Assembly (NCBI GenBank): GCA_036378535.1
Contig: DASUWH010000044.1
Location: 1 to 64,000 of the forward strand
DNA length: 64,000 bases
Origin: Gp1-AA122 sp036378535
GTDB taxonomy: Bacteria > Acidobacteriota > Terriglobia > Terriglobales > Acidobacteriaceae
Direction of reading: 5' to 3'
Below are positions 16,634-25,704 of the stretch, piece after piece. Position numbers and translations under genes: made by a program. A model generated the notes under the pieces. It was given only the letters and a program-made list of their open reading frames with translations. It was not told the DNA's origin and did not search any database. Numbering within the stretch: position 1 is the stretch's first letter; every line of letters begins with the position of its first letter.

Positions 16634-17197
16634 ATGGCCCAGACGACGAAATCCAAGAAGCCAATGGCGGACGACCCTCAACTTGCACAGGCTGTGCAAA
16701 ACTACGAAGCTGGCCTGCGTGCCATGCAAGAGCACAAGTTCGAGAAAGCCAAAACCCACCTGCAAAAGGTGCTTGCCGGTCCCAGTGCCGAGCTGGCCGA
16801 TCGCGCCAAGACTCACCTGAACGTCTGTAACCAGCACGTGGAGCGCATTGCGCACCAGTTCAAGACTCCGGAAGAGCACTATGACTACGCCGTCTCGCTC
16901 ATGAATTTGGGCGATTATGTCAGCGCCCGCGAGCACCTCGAAAAACTCTATAAGCAGAATCCTTCGTCCGACTATGTGGCCTACGGCCTGGCGGCGCTCG
17001 ATTGCCTCACCGGTCGCGTAGAAGAATCACTCAGGCATTTGGACGAGGCTATTCGCCACAACGCTTCCTTGCGATTCCAAGCTCGTAACGACTCCGATTT
17101 TCAGAATCTGGCTGAAGATCCCCGCTTCACCGAGCTGCTGTATCCCGACCCAGGCTCCGAACTGCCTGCCACGGGTGGGCAGTTCGGAGAGCAATAA
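16634..17197 (+). CDS. TPR-repeat protein
   Basis: 187 aa from ATG 16634, with GGAAG about 10 bases upstream; an upstream GTG (16613) would only add an unconserved leader. Successive helix pairs such as NYEAGLRAMQEHKFEKAKTHLQKVL and HYDYAVSLMNLGDYVSAREHLEKLYKQNPSSDYVAYGLAALDCLTGRVEESLRHLDEAIR fit tetratricopeptide repeats (about 3-4 units). It ends six bases before yvcK, so the two are probably one operon. TPRs mediate protein contacts; the partner is unknown. There is no signal peptide, so it is cytoplasmic. Confidence 0.82.
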   Translation: MAQTTKSKKPMADDPQLAQAVQNYEAGLRAMQEHKFEKAKTHLQKVLAGPSAELADRAKTHLNVCNQHVERIAHQFKTPEEHYDYAVSLMNLGDYVSAREHLEKLYKQNPSSDYVAYGLAALDCLTGRVEESLRHLDEAIRHNASLRFQARNDSDFQNLAEDPRFTELLYPDPGSELPATGGQFGEQ

Positions 17198-17203
17198 GAA
17201 GTC

Positions 17204-18298
17204 ATGAGCAACCGAAAGGGGCCTCCCGGCAACAACGATGCCCCGCGCTCCTTGCGCGTCGTTGCCATCGGCGGCGGCACCGGACTATCCACTCTTCTCC
17301 GCGGTCTTAAGAGTTTCGTTCCCAATCCCACCATGCCTATCGCGGTGCCGTTGCCGGGAACCGTGATCGGTGAACTCTCGGCCGTAGTTACGGTCAGCGA
17401 TGATGGCGGCTCCAGCGGACGCCTTCGTAAAGATCTGAACATGCTTCCCCCAGGCGACATCCGCAACTGCATCGTTGCCCTCTCCGAAGATGAAGCGCTT
17501 TTGTCGAAACTGTTTCGACACCGCTTCAAACAAGGCTCCGGCCTCGAAGGCCACAGCTTCGGAAACCTGTTCCTGGCGGCCCTGACTTCCATTACCAGCG
17601 ACTTTGCCGAGGCCGTGCGATTGTCCGCCGAAATCCTGCTCACCCGCGGCCATATCTTCCCGGCCACCACCTCCAACGTAGAACTGGAAGCCATTATGGA
17701 GGACGGCACTCACGTTCGCGGTGAAACCAAAATCACCGCTAGCAAAGGCAGGATCCATGAGTTGGTGCTTGTCCCTCCCGACGTCCAGCCCCTCCCGCAA
17801 ACATTGCAGGCCATCGCCAATGCCGACCTGATCACCATGGGCCCTGGGTCGCTGTTCACCAGTCTCATTCCAAACCTGCTCGTGCGTGGAATTGCTCAAG
17901 CCATCATCGAGTCGCATGCGATTAAGGTATACATCTGCAATCTGATGACGCAGGCGAATGAGAGCCTCGGCTTAACGGCTGCAGACCACATTCGTGCCTT
18001 GGATCATCACGCTGGCGGAGTGCATATTTTTGACTACGCCTTGATCAACCGCACGCCGGCCAGTCAAGAAATGAAGGCCAAGTACGCGCTCGAAGGCGCC
18101 TCGCAGATTGTTGCTGACCTGGAGGCAATCGAGGCCGTCAATGTTTGTCCCGTGTTCGGCGATTACCTGCTGGAAGATTGTGGCGTGGCTCGCCACAATT
18201 ACGAACGCGTCGCCCACGACCTGATGGAACTGGCCTGTCAAAGCAGCAGCCCCGAAAACCGAATCGCACCCAATCGCCGATCGAAAATGAATAGCTAG
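17204..18298 (+). CDS. yvcK: YvcK-family (CofD-like) protein, gluconeogenesis/morphogenesis factor
   Basis: 364 aa. The P-loop-like RVVAIGGGTGLSTLLRGLK, VVTVSDDGGSSGRLRKDLNMLPPGDIRNC, FGNLFLAALT, and ITMGPGSLFTSLIPNLLV are hallmark blocks of the YvcK branch of the CofD superfamily. YvcK binds UDP-sugars in Bacillus and is required for growth on gluconeogenic carbon and for cell shape. This suits its position shortly before glmU, which makes UDP-GlcNAc. The usual whiA and rapZ neighbours are absent. It is cytoplasmic and probably co-transcribed with the TPR gene six bases upstream. Confidence 0.92.
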   Translation: MSNRKGPPGNNDAPRSLRVVAIGGGTGLSTLLRGLKSFVPNPTMPIAVPLPGTVIGELSAVVTVSDDGGSSGRLRKDLNMLPPGDIRNCIVALSEDEALLSKLFRHRFKQGSGLEGHSFGNLFLAALTSITSDFAEAVRLSAEILLTRGHIFPATTSNVELEAIMEDGTHVRGETKITASKGRIHELVLVPPDVQPLPQTLQAIANADLITMGPGSLFTSLIPNLLVRGIAQAIIESHAIKVYICNLMTQANESLGLTAADHIRALDHHAGGVHIFDYALINRTPASQEMKAKYALEGASQIVADLEAIEAVNVCPVFGDYLLEDCGVARHNYERVAHDLMELACQSSSPENRIAPNRRSKMNS

Positions 18299-18324
18299 GG
18301 CAGTTTAAGAAATACTGTGATCCA

Positions 18325-18600
18325 CCTGTTTTGAAGGGACGCGCCTTCACACGCCGCGGAAAAATAACCAATTAAGTAAATTGGGAAGCGCACCAGTTTA
18401 CTAGCCTGCCCTTTTCCCACCCCGCATCCTCTCTGTCATCCCGACCGAGGGCGCAGGCCCGAGTGGAGGGACCTTGTGTTTACCGGCATCACCACCATCT
18501 CAGCTCTCTGCACCCTGAGTGCTGAGAAGCTGCCTAACAAATAATTCTTGAAGGGGCGCCCTTCAGGCCCGCGACCCGAACGGACTAGAGTATTTTCTGA
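18325..18600. repeat. cluster of decayed palindromic repeats between yvcK and glmU
   Basis: The 377-base gap holds no gene. It includes a decayed GGCGCGCCTTCA-type REP at about 18336-18360, a degraded copy of the composite REP (GGGAAGCGCACCAGTTTACTAG) at about 18380-18405, a core repeat GTCATCCCGACCGAGGGCG at about 18436-18480, and another REP-like hairpin GGGGCGCCCTTCAGG near 18553. The mixture looks like successive insertions that have since diverged. Confidence 0.65.
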
Positions 18601-18675
18601 ACAGCCCTAACCAGGGCGATTGCGTTCCTCGATCCCCGCGACGATCATGCCGCGCTCGCGGTATATTGGCTGGCG

Positions 18676-20112
18676 ATGCCGAAAACCAGGAAACCAACCT
18701 TGGAATCCGGGAAGACCTCGCGATTTGCCATCGCCATCATGGCGGCCGGCAAGGGCACCCGTCTAAAGTCCAAACACCCGAAAGTTCTGCACGAAGTCGG
18801 TGGTAAGCCCCTGCTGGCCCACGTCATCTCCGCGGCAAAGAAAGTGGTCGACCCTCGGGATATATACGCCATCATCGGTCACGAAGCCGACCGCGTCCGC
18901 GAGGCTGTCGCGCACACCGGCGTTCAGTTCGTCGTGCAATCGGAGCAGCGTGGCACCGGCCACGCCATCATGACTGCGCGCGACGCGCTCAAGAATTACG
19001 GCCATGTACTGGTGCTCTCCGGCGATGCTCCCCTGATTTCTCCCCAGACCATTTCCAGCATCCGCGATTTTCACCTGGCCCAGGGCGCGGCCATGACCAT
19101 CCTGAGTGCGCGCCTCGACGATCCGACTGGATACGGCCGTGTCATTCGCAAATCCCGCGGCAGCGATGAAGTGCAGGCAATCGTCGAACAAAAATCGTTG
19201 AACAAGGGTCAGGAAAAAATCCACGAAATCAATTCCGGCTTTTATGCGTTCGCAACCAAGCCGCTATTCGAGCACATCGACGAACTGGGCACTGAGAATC
19301 CACACGGCGAGTATTACCTCACCGATATGGCGGCGATTTTGAAGCGAGCCGAAGCCCGCGTGGTAGCTGTCGAGGCAGTCGATCCCCATGAAATTCTCGG
19401 CAGCAACACCCGCGCTGAACTGGTTGCGCTGGATCGCTACTTGCGCATGGCGAAATGTCATCAACTGATGGCCGCCGGAGTCACCATCTACTTCCCGGAA
19501 TCCTGCGTCATCGATACCGATGTGGAAATTAGCGCCGACACCGTTATTGAGCCTTACGTTCAGCTGCTGGGGAAAACTCGCATTGGCGCGGATTGCCGCA
19601 TCCGCTCCTACAGCGTCGTCAAGGATTCGCGCATTGGCGACCTCGTGACCGTGCGACCCGGAACCATTATGGATGACGCGTCCATCGGGAATGGCGCCGT
19701 AATCGGCCCCTACTCTCATCTGCGTCCAGGCAGCGAAATTGGCGAGGGCGCGCACGTGGGCAATTTCGTGGAGACCAAGAAAATCAAGCTCGGCAGGAAT
19801 TCGAAAGCCAACCACCTGACCTACCTGGGCGACGCCGAGATTGGATCAGGCGTCAACGTCGGCGCCGGCACGATCACCTGCAACTACGACGGAGTGCATA
19901 AACATAAAACCGTGATTGAAGATGGCGTTTTTGTCGGCAGTGACGCCACCCTGGTCGCCCCCGTTAAAGTTGGCAAAGGCGCGTATGTTGCCGCCGCCTC
20001 CTGCATCACCGAAGATGTCCCCGCGGATTCCCTCGCCCTGGGCCGTGCCCGCCAAACTGTCAAGGAAGGGTGGGCGCGGGAGAAGCGTACGCAAATGGCA
20101 ATGAAAAAATAG
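18676..20112 (+). CDS. glmU: bifunctional UDP-GlcNAc pyrophosphorylase / GlcN-1-P N-acetyltransferase
   Basis: 478 aa. The N-terminal Rossmann uridylyltransferase begins IAIMAAGKGTRLKSKHPKVLHEVGGKPLL (about 19-47), and the C-terminal left-handed beta-helix shows hexapeptide repeats with the acetyltransfer block SHLRPGSEIGEGAHVGNFVE and NHLTYLGDAEIGSGVNVGAGTITCNYDG. It makes UDP-N-acetylglucosamine for peptidoglycan and surface glycans, which links it to the polysaccharide genes that follow. The N-terminus carries about 16 residues more than E. coli GlmU. Confidence 0.95.
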   Translation: MPKTRKPTLESGKTSRFAIAIMAAGKGTRLKSKHPKVLHEVGGKPLLAHVISAAKKVVDPRDIYAIIGHEADRVREAVAHTGVQFVVQSEQRGTGHAIMTARDALKNYGHVLVLSGDAPLISPQTISSIRDFHLAQGAAMTILSARLDDPTGYGRVIRKSRGSDEVQAIVEQKSLNKGQEKIHEINSGFYAFATKPLFEHIDELGTENPHGEYYLTDMAAILKRAEARVVAVEAVDPHEILGSNTRAELVALDRYLRMAKCHQLMAAGVTIYFPESCVIDTDVEISADTVIEPYVQLLGKTRIGADCRIRSYSVVKDSRIGDLVTVRPGTIMDDASIGNGAVIGPYSHLRPGSEIGEGAHVGNFVETKKIKLGRNSKANHLTYLGDAEIGSGVNVGAGTITCNYDGVHKHKTVIEDGVFVGSDATLVAPVKVGKGAYVAAASCITEDVPADSLALGRARQTVKEGWAREKRTQMAMKK

Positions 20113-20136
20113 CGCGCCATTACAGTTGAGGAAATT

Positions 20137-21513
20137 TTGTCCGGACACGACGGAAGTACCATAACTTCTCCGGCTACGTCACACCAGGTAAACGGGCCTG
20201 CGCCTTCCCTGCCGGCATATGGGATCGTCCTGCTGGTGTTCGTGGTAATGGCTGCTCGGCTTTTCCGCCTAACCTACCGCTACGCTGTAAATATTTTCTT
20301 CTGGGATCAGTGGGGGTTCAGCAACGCAGCTCTGTTTCAGAAACATTCGTTATGGCAGATGTTCCGCTGGCAATACGGGCCGCATCGCCTGGGTCTCGGC
20401 CCGTTGGTTTCGACGCTGATCGAACCTCATTTTCGCTGGAACAGCCGAAGTGAATCGTTCATCGCCTGCGGCATCATCGTTCTAGCCGCAGCTTGTGCAC
20501 TATGCTTGAAGAAAAGGCTTTTCGGTGAAATCCGCGCCTGGGATGTTGCCATTCCCATTCTCTATCTCTCGGCCTCACAGTATGAGTCAATCTTCATCAC
20601 CTCTAATCTGGCCCATGGCCCACTCCCGTTGCTGCTGCTCACGCTGTACTGTCTGGCTTGGACGATGAGTGACGTTGTGAACAAATACGCAATCGTGCTT
20701 GCCCTCAATTTTGTGATCATCTATACCGGTTTCGGCGTCTTCTTGGGCTTTCTCACCCCGCTCTTGTTGATTGCCGACTACCGCGTAAATTGCAAACCCA
20801 AGCATGGGTTGTATTTCGCGCTGGCGCTGCTGATTGCTGGCGCATCTTTGGCTTCCTTCTTTTACGGCTACACTCTGCAGCCGGCGGTGAACTGCTTCTC
20901 GCTTAAGTTGCAGCAGCCAGTCCTGTACCTCTGGTATGCCAGTCTTATGTTCGCCAACTTCTGGATCAAAGGGACGGGCATATTTCCAAGGCTCATCGGT
21001 TGCGCAGTAATGGTCGGCCTTCTCTGGACTCTCGCCTCTGCCGGCGCGAATCTGTTTAAGTCTGCAACCCGCGCGTGGGTTCGGTGTGCTGTACCGGCGA
21101 CTCTGGCCGGCTATTCTCTGCTCTTCTCCCTGAATACAGCTATTGGCCGCCTGTGCCTTGGTCTAGGATCCGCACAATCCTCCCGTTACATGGCTTACCT
21201 GGCACTGGGCCTTTTCGGGGTTTACCTCCATCTGCTGTCAATTCCCGTACCGAATGTCCGGCGTGCCGCGTTAGGCGTATCTCTGGTCGCATTGCTCGCA
21301 ACCGTGCCCATTCGCGCTCAGGACCGGGGCTTGATGCGGTTTTTCAGTGAGTTGAAGCGAAGCTGGAGAAATTGCTATCTGGCGGGCGGCAGCATTCCGG
21401 CGTGCGACGCTGTCGCGGGCTACAAAATTGATCAGGAACCGGAACACATCCTGCAGCAGAAACTGGACTATTTAAAAGAGATGAAACTAAACATGTATGC
21501 AGATACCAAATGA
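20137..21513 (+). CDS. polytopic membrane protein, possibly GT-C-like
   Basis: 458 aa with about 10 hydrophobic segments. The only in-frame start before the first membrane helix is TTG 20137, with GAGG five bases upstream. The first large loop has FFWDQWGFSNAALFQ, an acidic residue after helix 1 as in GT-C transferases that use lipid-linked sugars, but no full family match is evident. It lies between glmU and a polysaccharide gene cluster, which suggests a role in surface glycan assembly. That function is inferred from context only. Confidence 0.6.
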   Translation: MSGHDGSTITSPATSHQVNGPAPSLPAYGIVLLVFVVMAARLFRLTYRYAVNIFFWDQWGFSNAALFQKHSLWQMFRWQYGPHRLGLGPLVSTLIEPHFRWNSRSESFIACGIIVLAAACALCLKKRLFGEIRAWDVAIPILYLSASQYESIFITSNLAHGPLPLLLLTLYCLAWTMSDVVNKYAIVLALNFVIIYTGFGVFLGFLTPLLLIADYRVNCKPKHGLYFALALLIAGASLASFFYGYTLQPAVNCFSLKLQQPVLYLWYASLMFANFWIKGTGIFPRLIGCAVMVGLLWTLASAGANLFKSATRAWVRCAVPATLAGYSLLFSLNTAIGRLCLGLGSAQSSRYMAYLALGLFGVYLHLLSIPVPNVRRAALGVSLVALLATVPIRAQDRGLMRFFSELKRSWRNCYLAGGSIPACDAVAGYKIDQEPEHILQQKLDYLKEMKLNMYADTK

Positions 21514-21574
21514 GAACCCGCTGGCCTGAATTATCATTCAAGTCGGTTTGTTGTGGCTTCTCTCTTTTACTTCT

Positions 21575-22576
21575 TTAAACACTACGCTGGGCCGAAAACC
21601 AGTGCCGCAGAGCGCCGTCATCTACTTTCCTGTGCGACTGAATAAGTTGCCGCTTCCGCGCAAGCTCGTGTCTGGCTTTCCAAACTGCGGTAAGTGCCGA
21701 ACCCAATTTGCGGTCCACCAACAGGCAATATCCGATCACCTGCGCGTCCCGAAACGTGATGGGCAAAAAAAACCGCAGATACAACGTCCAGGAAATATTT
21801 TTGGCTCGCATTAAGAAGCGGTTCTTGATCGAATGCCAGTTGATCTCCGTGGGCAGCTGTCCCCGCCTCTCGGGAGTAACGCGGCGCACATGCCACGCCA
21901 CCGCCCGCGGCGTGTACAGGCAATTCCAGCCCATCAATTGAGCGCGCCAGGCCAGGTCGGCATCTTCACGGTAGGCAAAGAATTGCTCGTCGAAGAATTC
22001 TCCTTCGACTGACACATCTTCCACCATCTTCCTGCGATAGAGTGCAGCCGCTCCCGTCGCACCAAAAACGTATTCCAGCTTGTCATATTGCCCCTGGTCG
22101 GCCTGCTCCGCCCCTCGATCCAAATGTCGAAGACTGGGTGTGAAATAGATTCCCGTGGAGTCGATAATCCGTGAGAACTCCGCCTCCTTTCCGGGATACC
22201 ACCGTAATAACTTCCCCGAAACCGCTCCCACTTTCGGATCAGACTCCCCCGCCGCAACCATCTCGGCGATGAAATTGGGACCCAGAACAACATCCGGGTT
22301 CAGCGAAAGAAACCAATCCCCCCGCGCCGACCTCATACCTTGATTCTGAGCGGCGGCGAAGCCGGTATTTTTCTCGTTGAAGATTAGCCCCACCGACTCG
22401 CGAAATGTCTCCAGAATCGCTCGAGTACCATCAGTGGAAGCATTGTCGATAACAATCACTTCGAGCGAACCATAGCTCTGCGCTTTGACCGACCCCAGGC
22501 AGGCCTTCAGAAATTCTGCGGAGTTGTAAGTGGTGATAACGACGGAAACCATGGGCACACCGGAGGCGCCCCTCAA
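21575..22576 (-). CDS. family 2 glycosyltransferase, WbbL/rhamnosyltransferase-like
   Basis: Up to 333 aa. GT-A landmarks are VSVVITTYNSAEFLKACLGS, EVIVIDNASTDGTRAIL and a LSLNPDVVLG loop in place of a strict DxD, which is common in rhamnosyltransferase-like enzymes. GATGAAALYRRKM forms the acceptor-side segment. It probably adds a sugar to a lipid-linked glycan. Three starts are possible: TTG 22576 overlapping the upstream stop, GTG 22558 with GAGGGG 10 bases before, and ATG 22552. The overlap with the sugar-transferase gene indicates one operon. Confidence 0.83.
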   Translation of the reverse strand: MRGASGVPMVSVVITTYNSAEFLKACLGSVKAQSYGSLEVIVIDNASTDGTRAILETFRESVGLIFNEKNTGFAAAQNQGMRSARGDWFLSLNPDVVLGPNFIAEMVAAGESDPKVGAVSGKLLRWYPGKEAEFSRIIDSTGIYFTPSLRHLDRGAEQADQGQYDKLEYVFGATGAAALYRRKMVEDVSVEGEFFDEQFFAYREDADLAWRAQLMGWNCLYTPRAVAWHVRRVTPERRGQLPTEINWHSIKNRFLMRAKNISWTLYLRFFLPITFRDAQVIGYCLLVDRKLGSALTAVWKARHELARKRQLIQSHRKVDDGALRHWFSAQRSV

Positions 22577-24006
22577 TGAGCGCCTTTGCCGGAAAGAACA
22601 GTGGGAATGGTCTTCAGAAGAATTTTAAAGTCGAGCCACATCGACCAGTTATCGATGTAGAGCAGGTCGAGTCGCACCCAGTTTTCGAAGTGTAGTTGGC
22701 TGCGCCCTTCCAGCGCCCACAGGCAAGTCATACCCGGGCGCATTCGCAGGCGGCGTCGCTGCCACGACTCGTACTGCTTAACCTCGTCCGGGAGCGGCGG
22801 CCGTGGTCCCACCAGCGACATGTGGCCTAGCAACACGTTCCACAGTTGCGGCAGTTCATCCAGGCTGAAGATGCGCATCCAACGCCCCACCGTAGTGCAG
22901 CGAGGATCTCGGCGCATCTTGAATACCGGCCCATCCACCTCGTTCATGCCCTCCATGTGAGGAAGCAGCTGGTCGGCGTTGTTCACCATGGATCGAAACT
23001 TCAGAAGCGTGAAGCGGCGTCCACCCAGCCCACACCGCGTTTGCCGGTAGAACACGGGGCCCGGGGAAGTCAGCTTGATCAAAACCGCCAGCAGCAGAAA
23101 CAACGGTGACACCAGGATCAGAGCCACGCCCGCAACCATCACATCGATCAGCCGCTTGAAGGCCAGCGCGAAATCGTTCTGCGGCGTGCTCGCGAACGTC
23201 AGCAGCGGAACATGTCCAAGATGTTCGACAAATACATGATTGAATCCCCGGGGCAGGAAATCCAACTGCACCCTCATGTGCACGCCTTCCTGTTCGCACT
23301 GTTGCATGAGCGGTTCCAGGCCAGCCAGGTCTTCTCTGCCCACCGCAAACAAAATTTCATCCACCACGTGGCTATGCAACAGATCCGGAAGTTGCTGGGC
23401 CGGCATGATCGAGTAGTCGCGCCGCAGGCCCGACGGCAAGCTGGGAATCTCGTCTCCGATGTAGGCGAAGGCCAGCAGATGCAGCCCCAGGTTTTCTCCC
23501 TCTTCCAGCAACGACGCCAGTTCGCCCGCGCCCGCCGATGTGCCCACGATGATAAAATGCCGCTGGTGTTCCGGCCTCGTCCGCAGCCAGGTTCCGCCTG
23601 CCAGCAGCGCCCACCGGCTTACTGCCAGCAACACAAATTGCAGAAACACAAAAATCAGCAGCAGACTTCGACTAACATATTCACCTTTGAAGAAGAACAT
23701 GCCCGTGAACAGGGCCAGGAGGCCGAGCGCCATCATTTTGACGACGTCGGAAGCGATGTCTCGCGGGCGCCGCAGCTCCACCTGGTTGTACGCCCCCAGA
23801 AGATAGCCAAAGAAAGGAACCAGCAGCGCTGCAGCCGTGAAAGTAGGTAAATAGGTTGTCAGCGGGTAAATGGAATGGAATCCATCCCAGTTTCGCAGGC
23901 CAATCCCCTCGCGAATACCATAGGCGATCAGGAACGCAACCGCAGTCGCGAGGATGTCGTTAAGCACGCAGGTTGCGCTAATCAGTCGCGAACGACGAGA
24001 AAACAT
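22573..24006 (-). CDS. undecaprenyl-phosphate sugar phosphotransferase (WbaP/WcaJ type)
   Basis: 477 aa. Four or five N-terminal membrane helices (to about residue 140) are followed by a nucleotide-binding-like central domain (HFIIVGTSAGAGELASLL), another membrane segment and the catalytic bacterial sugar-transferase domain: FKRLIDVMVAGVALILVSPLF, SPGPVFYRQTRCGLGGRRFTLLKFRSM, SLDELPQLWNVLLGHMSLVGPRP. Such enzymes start exopolysaccharide repeat units by moving a sugar-1-phosphate onto undecaprenyl phosphate. It is divergent from the O-antigen-ligase-like gene and overlaps the next glycosyltransferase. The sugar cannot be told from sequence. Confidence 0.9.
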   Translation of the reverse strand: MFSRRSRLISATCVLNDILATAVAFLIAYGIREGIGLRNWDGFHSIYPLTTYLPTFTAAALLVPFFGYLLGAYNQVELRRPRDIASDVVKMMALGLLALFTGMFFFKGEYVSRSLLLIFVFLQFVLLAVSRWALLAGGTWLRTRPEHQRHFIIVGTSAGAGELASLLEEGENLGLHLLAFAYIGDEIPSLPSGLRRDYSIMPAQQLPDLLHSHVVDEILFAVGREDLAGLEPLMQQCEQEGVHMRVQLDFLPRGFNHVFVEHLGHVPLLTFASTPQNDFALAFKRLIDVMVAGVALILVSPLFLLLAVLIKLTSPGPVFYRQTRCGLGGRRFTLLKFRSMVNNADQLLPHMEGMNEVDGPVFKMRRDPRCTTVGRWMRIFSLDELPQLWNVLLGHMSLVGPRPPLPDEVKQYESWQRRRLRMRPGMTCLWALEGRSQLHFENWVRLDLLYIDNWSMWLDFKILLKTIPTVLSGKGAH

Positions 24007-24051
24007 CTGGGCTGTCTCGGGTAATTCCTGAGCTCTCTAGGATACGACAAT

Positions 24052-25569
24052 ATGGCCGGCAGCGTACATCTGGTGGAGCAACAGCATAATGCGGTTGACG
24101 GTCCTCGCGCCTCCGGCTTCCATGCCTGGCTCGAAACCGCAATTGTGGTGTGCCTGGGAGGCGTGGCGCTGTGTGCGCCTTTGTCGACCAAGGGTGCGGT
24201 CAATTGTTTCCGCGCGGCCGCCGTCCTATGGCTGATTTTCCTCTGCACCAGAAGAAGAAAGCTGCTGCCACAACCGCTGACGGTTCCTCTCCTGCTGTTC
24301 CTGGTGCTCACGGCAATTTCCAGTGCGTTTTCTACGGATCCCTTCCTCAGTTGGGGGCGCATGCGAACCGTGTCGCTGATCTTGCTGGCCATCATCCTGG
24401 GACAGGCCATTCGCAGCCTGCGGCAACTGAAGCTATTGAGCGCCCTCCTCATAGGCTCTTGCCTCCTTACGGTCATGTATACCGGGTGGCAGTACACCTT
24501 TGGAATCGGCGTGGCGGCGGCGGGCAGTCCCCCGGCGCTGGCTTCCCTGCAACGCTTTGGACTCGCTCACGGAGAGATCATCCGCAAGTTAGCCGGAAGA
24601 AAGATTCACACTCCCTATGACCTCTTCGCCGAACCACTCCCGAGTGGTCCAGTCGAACTGGCATTTTGGCGAGAGACTCCCAATGCCTTGCAGCCCTTCC
24701 GGATGAACGTGGATGCCAAAGCGCTGCGGGCTGCTCTGCAAGGTCCGGGCATAACTCTGACCCGTGCTCATCCTCCCCGGGCTCAAGGATTCTTTAAACA
24801 TTACTTCCCATTCTCTGAAATCCTGGTTCTCGTCGGCCTGTTGATGGCAGGCCTGGCGGTCGCCGGCGTTCCTGATCGGAAGCTCCGTATGGCGCTGACC
24901 CTGGCCTTCTTCGCCACCGCAGTTACTCTCGCTCTAACTTTGACTCGCATTTCTCTGCTCAGCTTGGTGGTGGGAGCGCTGATCATCGCTTTTACCAAGT
25001 CCGGCAATCGCCTTAGATGGGTCAGCCTCGCGGGATTGCTGCTGCTCGCGTCTGTCGGAGCCTATTGGGTCCAGCGCCATCGAGCAACACCGGGATCAGA
25101 CCCGGGAACCGAATACCGCTTGCTCATGTGGCATGACAGCATCAGCATGATTCGCGCGCACCCGATCCTGGGCGTTGGCTTCGATAGCATCGCTGGAGAT
25201 TGGCAAAGGTGGAACTTGGAGGCTTTTCGCCGCTTTGGCCTTCACAGCCATTTCCATTCCACACCCATACAACTGGCTGTCGAATGCGGCTTACCGGCCT
25301 TGGCCGTGTGGATCTGGCTGCTCGCGGACTATGCTTGGTTCCTCGTACGCCTGCGACGGGCAATTCCGCCCCACGATTGGTTTGCTCGCGGACTTCTCCT
25401 CGGAGCCCTGGGCGGCCTTGTCGGATTTGTACTGACCGGCTTCCTGCAATATAACTTCGGCGACGCCGAAGCTATGGTCGTGTTCTGGTTCATTGCGGGA
25501 TTGACCTTTGCTGCGTCGCGCCTCGTTAGCGAACCTGGCCAGGTTCCTGCAACGAACTACTTGCCATAA
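24052..25569 (+). CDS. O-antigen ligase / Wzy-type membrane protein
   Basis: 505 aa with about 11 membrane helices and a large extracytoplasmic loop (about residues 175-260). The Wzy_C-type core lies around EYRLLMWHDSISMIRAHPILGVGF and HSHFHSTPIQLAVECGLPALAVWIWLL, the conserved His-rich loop and helix of O-antigen ligases and polymerases. It joins or polymerises lipid-linked glycans in the periplasm. It is divergent from the sugar-phosphate transferase with a 45-base gap, so one regulatory region may serve both. Confidence 0.83.
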   Translation: MAGSVHLVEQQHNAVDGPRASGFHAWLETAIVVCLGGVALCAPLSTKGAVNCFRAAAVLWLIFLCTRRRKLLPQPLTVPLLLFLVLTAISSAFSTDPFLSWGRMRTVSLILLAIILGQAIRSLRQLKLLSALLIGSCLLTVMYTGWQYTFGIGVAAAGSPPALASLQRFGLAHGEIIRKLAGRKIHTPYDLFAEPLPSGPVELAFWRETPNALQPFRMNVDAKALRAALQGPGITLTRAHPPRAQGFFKHYFPFSEILVLVGLLMAGLAVAGVPDRKLRMALTLAFFATAVTLALTLTRISLLSLVVGALIIAFTKSGNRLRWVSLAGLLLLASVGAYWVQRHRATPGSDPGTEYRLLMWHDSISMIRAHPILGVGFDSIAGDWQRWNLEAFRRFGLHSHFHSTPIQLAVECGLPALAVWIWLLADYAWFLVRLRRAIPPHDWFARGLLLGALGGLVGFVLTGFLQYNFGDAEAMVVFWFIAGLTFAASRLVSEPGQVPATNYLP

Positions 25570-25597
25570 TTATTCAGTCAGCCGCGTTACCCAGCGT

Positions 25598-25627
25598 TTG
25601 ACAGTAGTGCTGCTGGCTTTTTAAGAT
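25598..25627 (+). promoter_or_regulatory. candidate sigma-70 promoter of the ABC/GldG operon
   Basis: TTGACA at 25598-25603 and TAAGAT at 25622-25627 are separated by 18 bases and lie 78 bases before the ABC ATPase start, in the gap after the ligase gene. The -35 is a perfect match and the -10 matches at four of six positions. Confidence 0.45.
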
Positions 25628-25704
25628 ATTCATACTGCAGTGCAGTCCGATTGAGTCGGGTTACGATGTAGGGTTGATCCCCTAACTTCCTGCGGCAAAC
25701 AGCT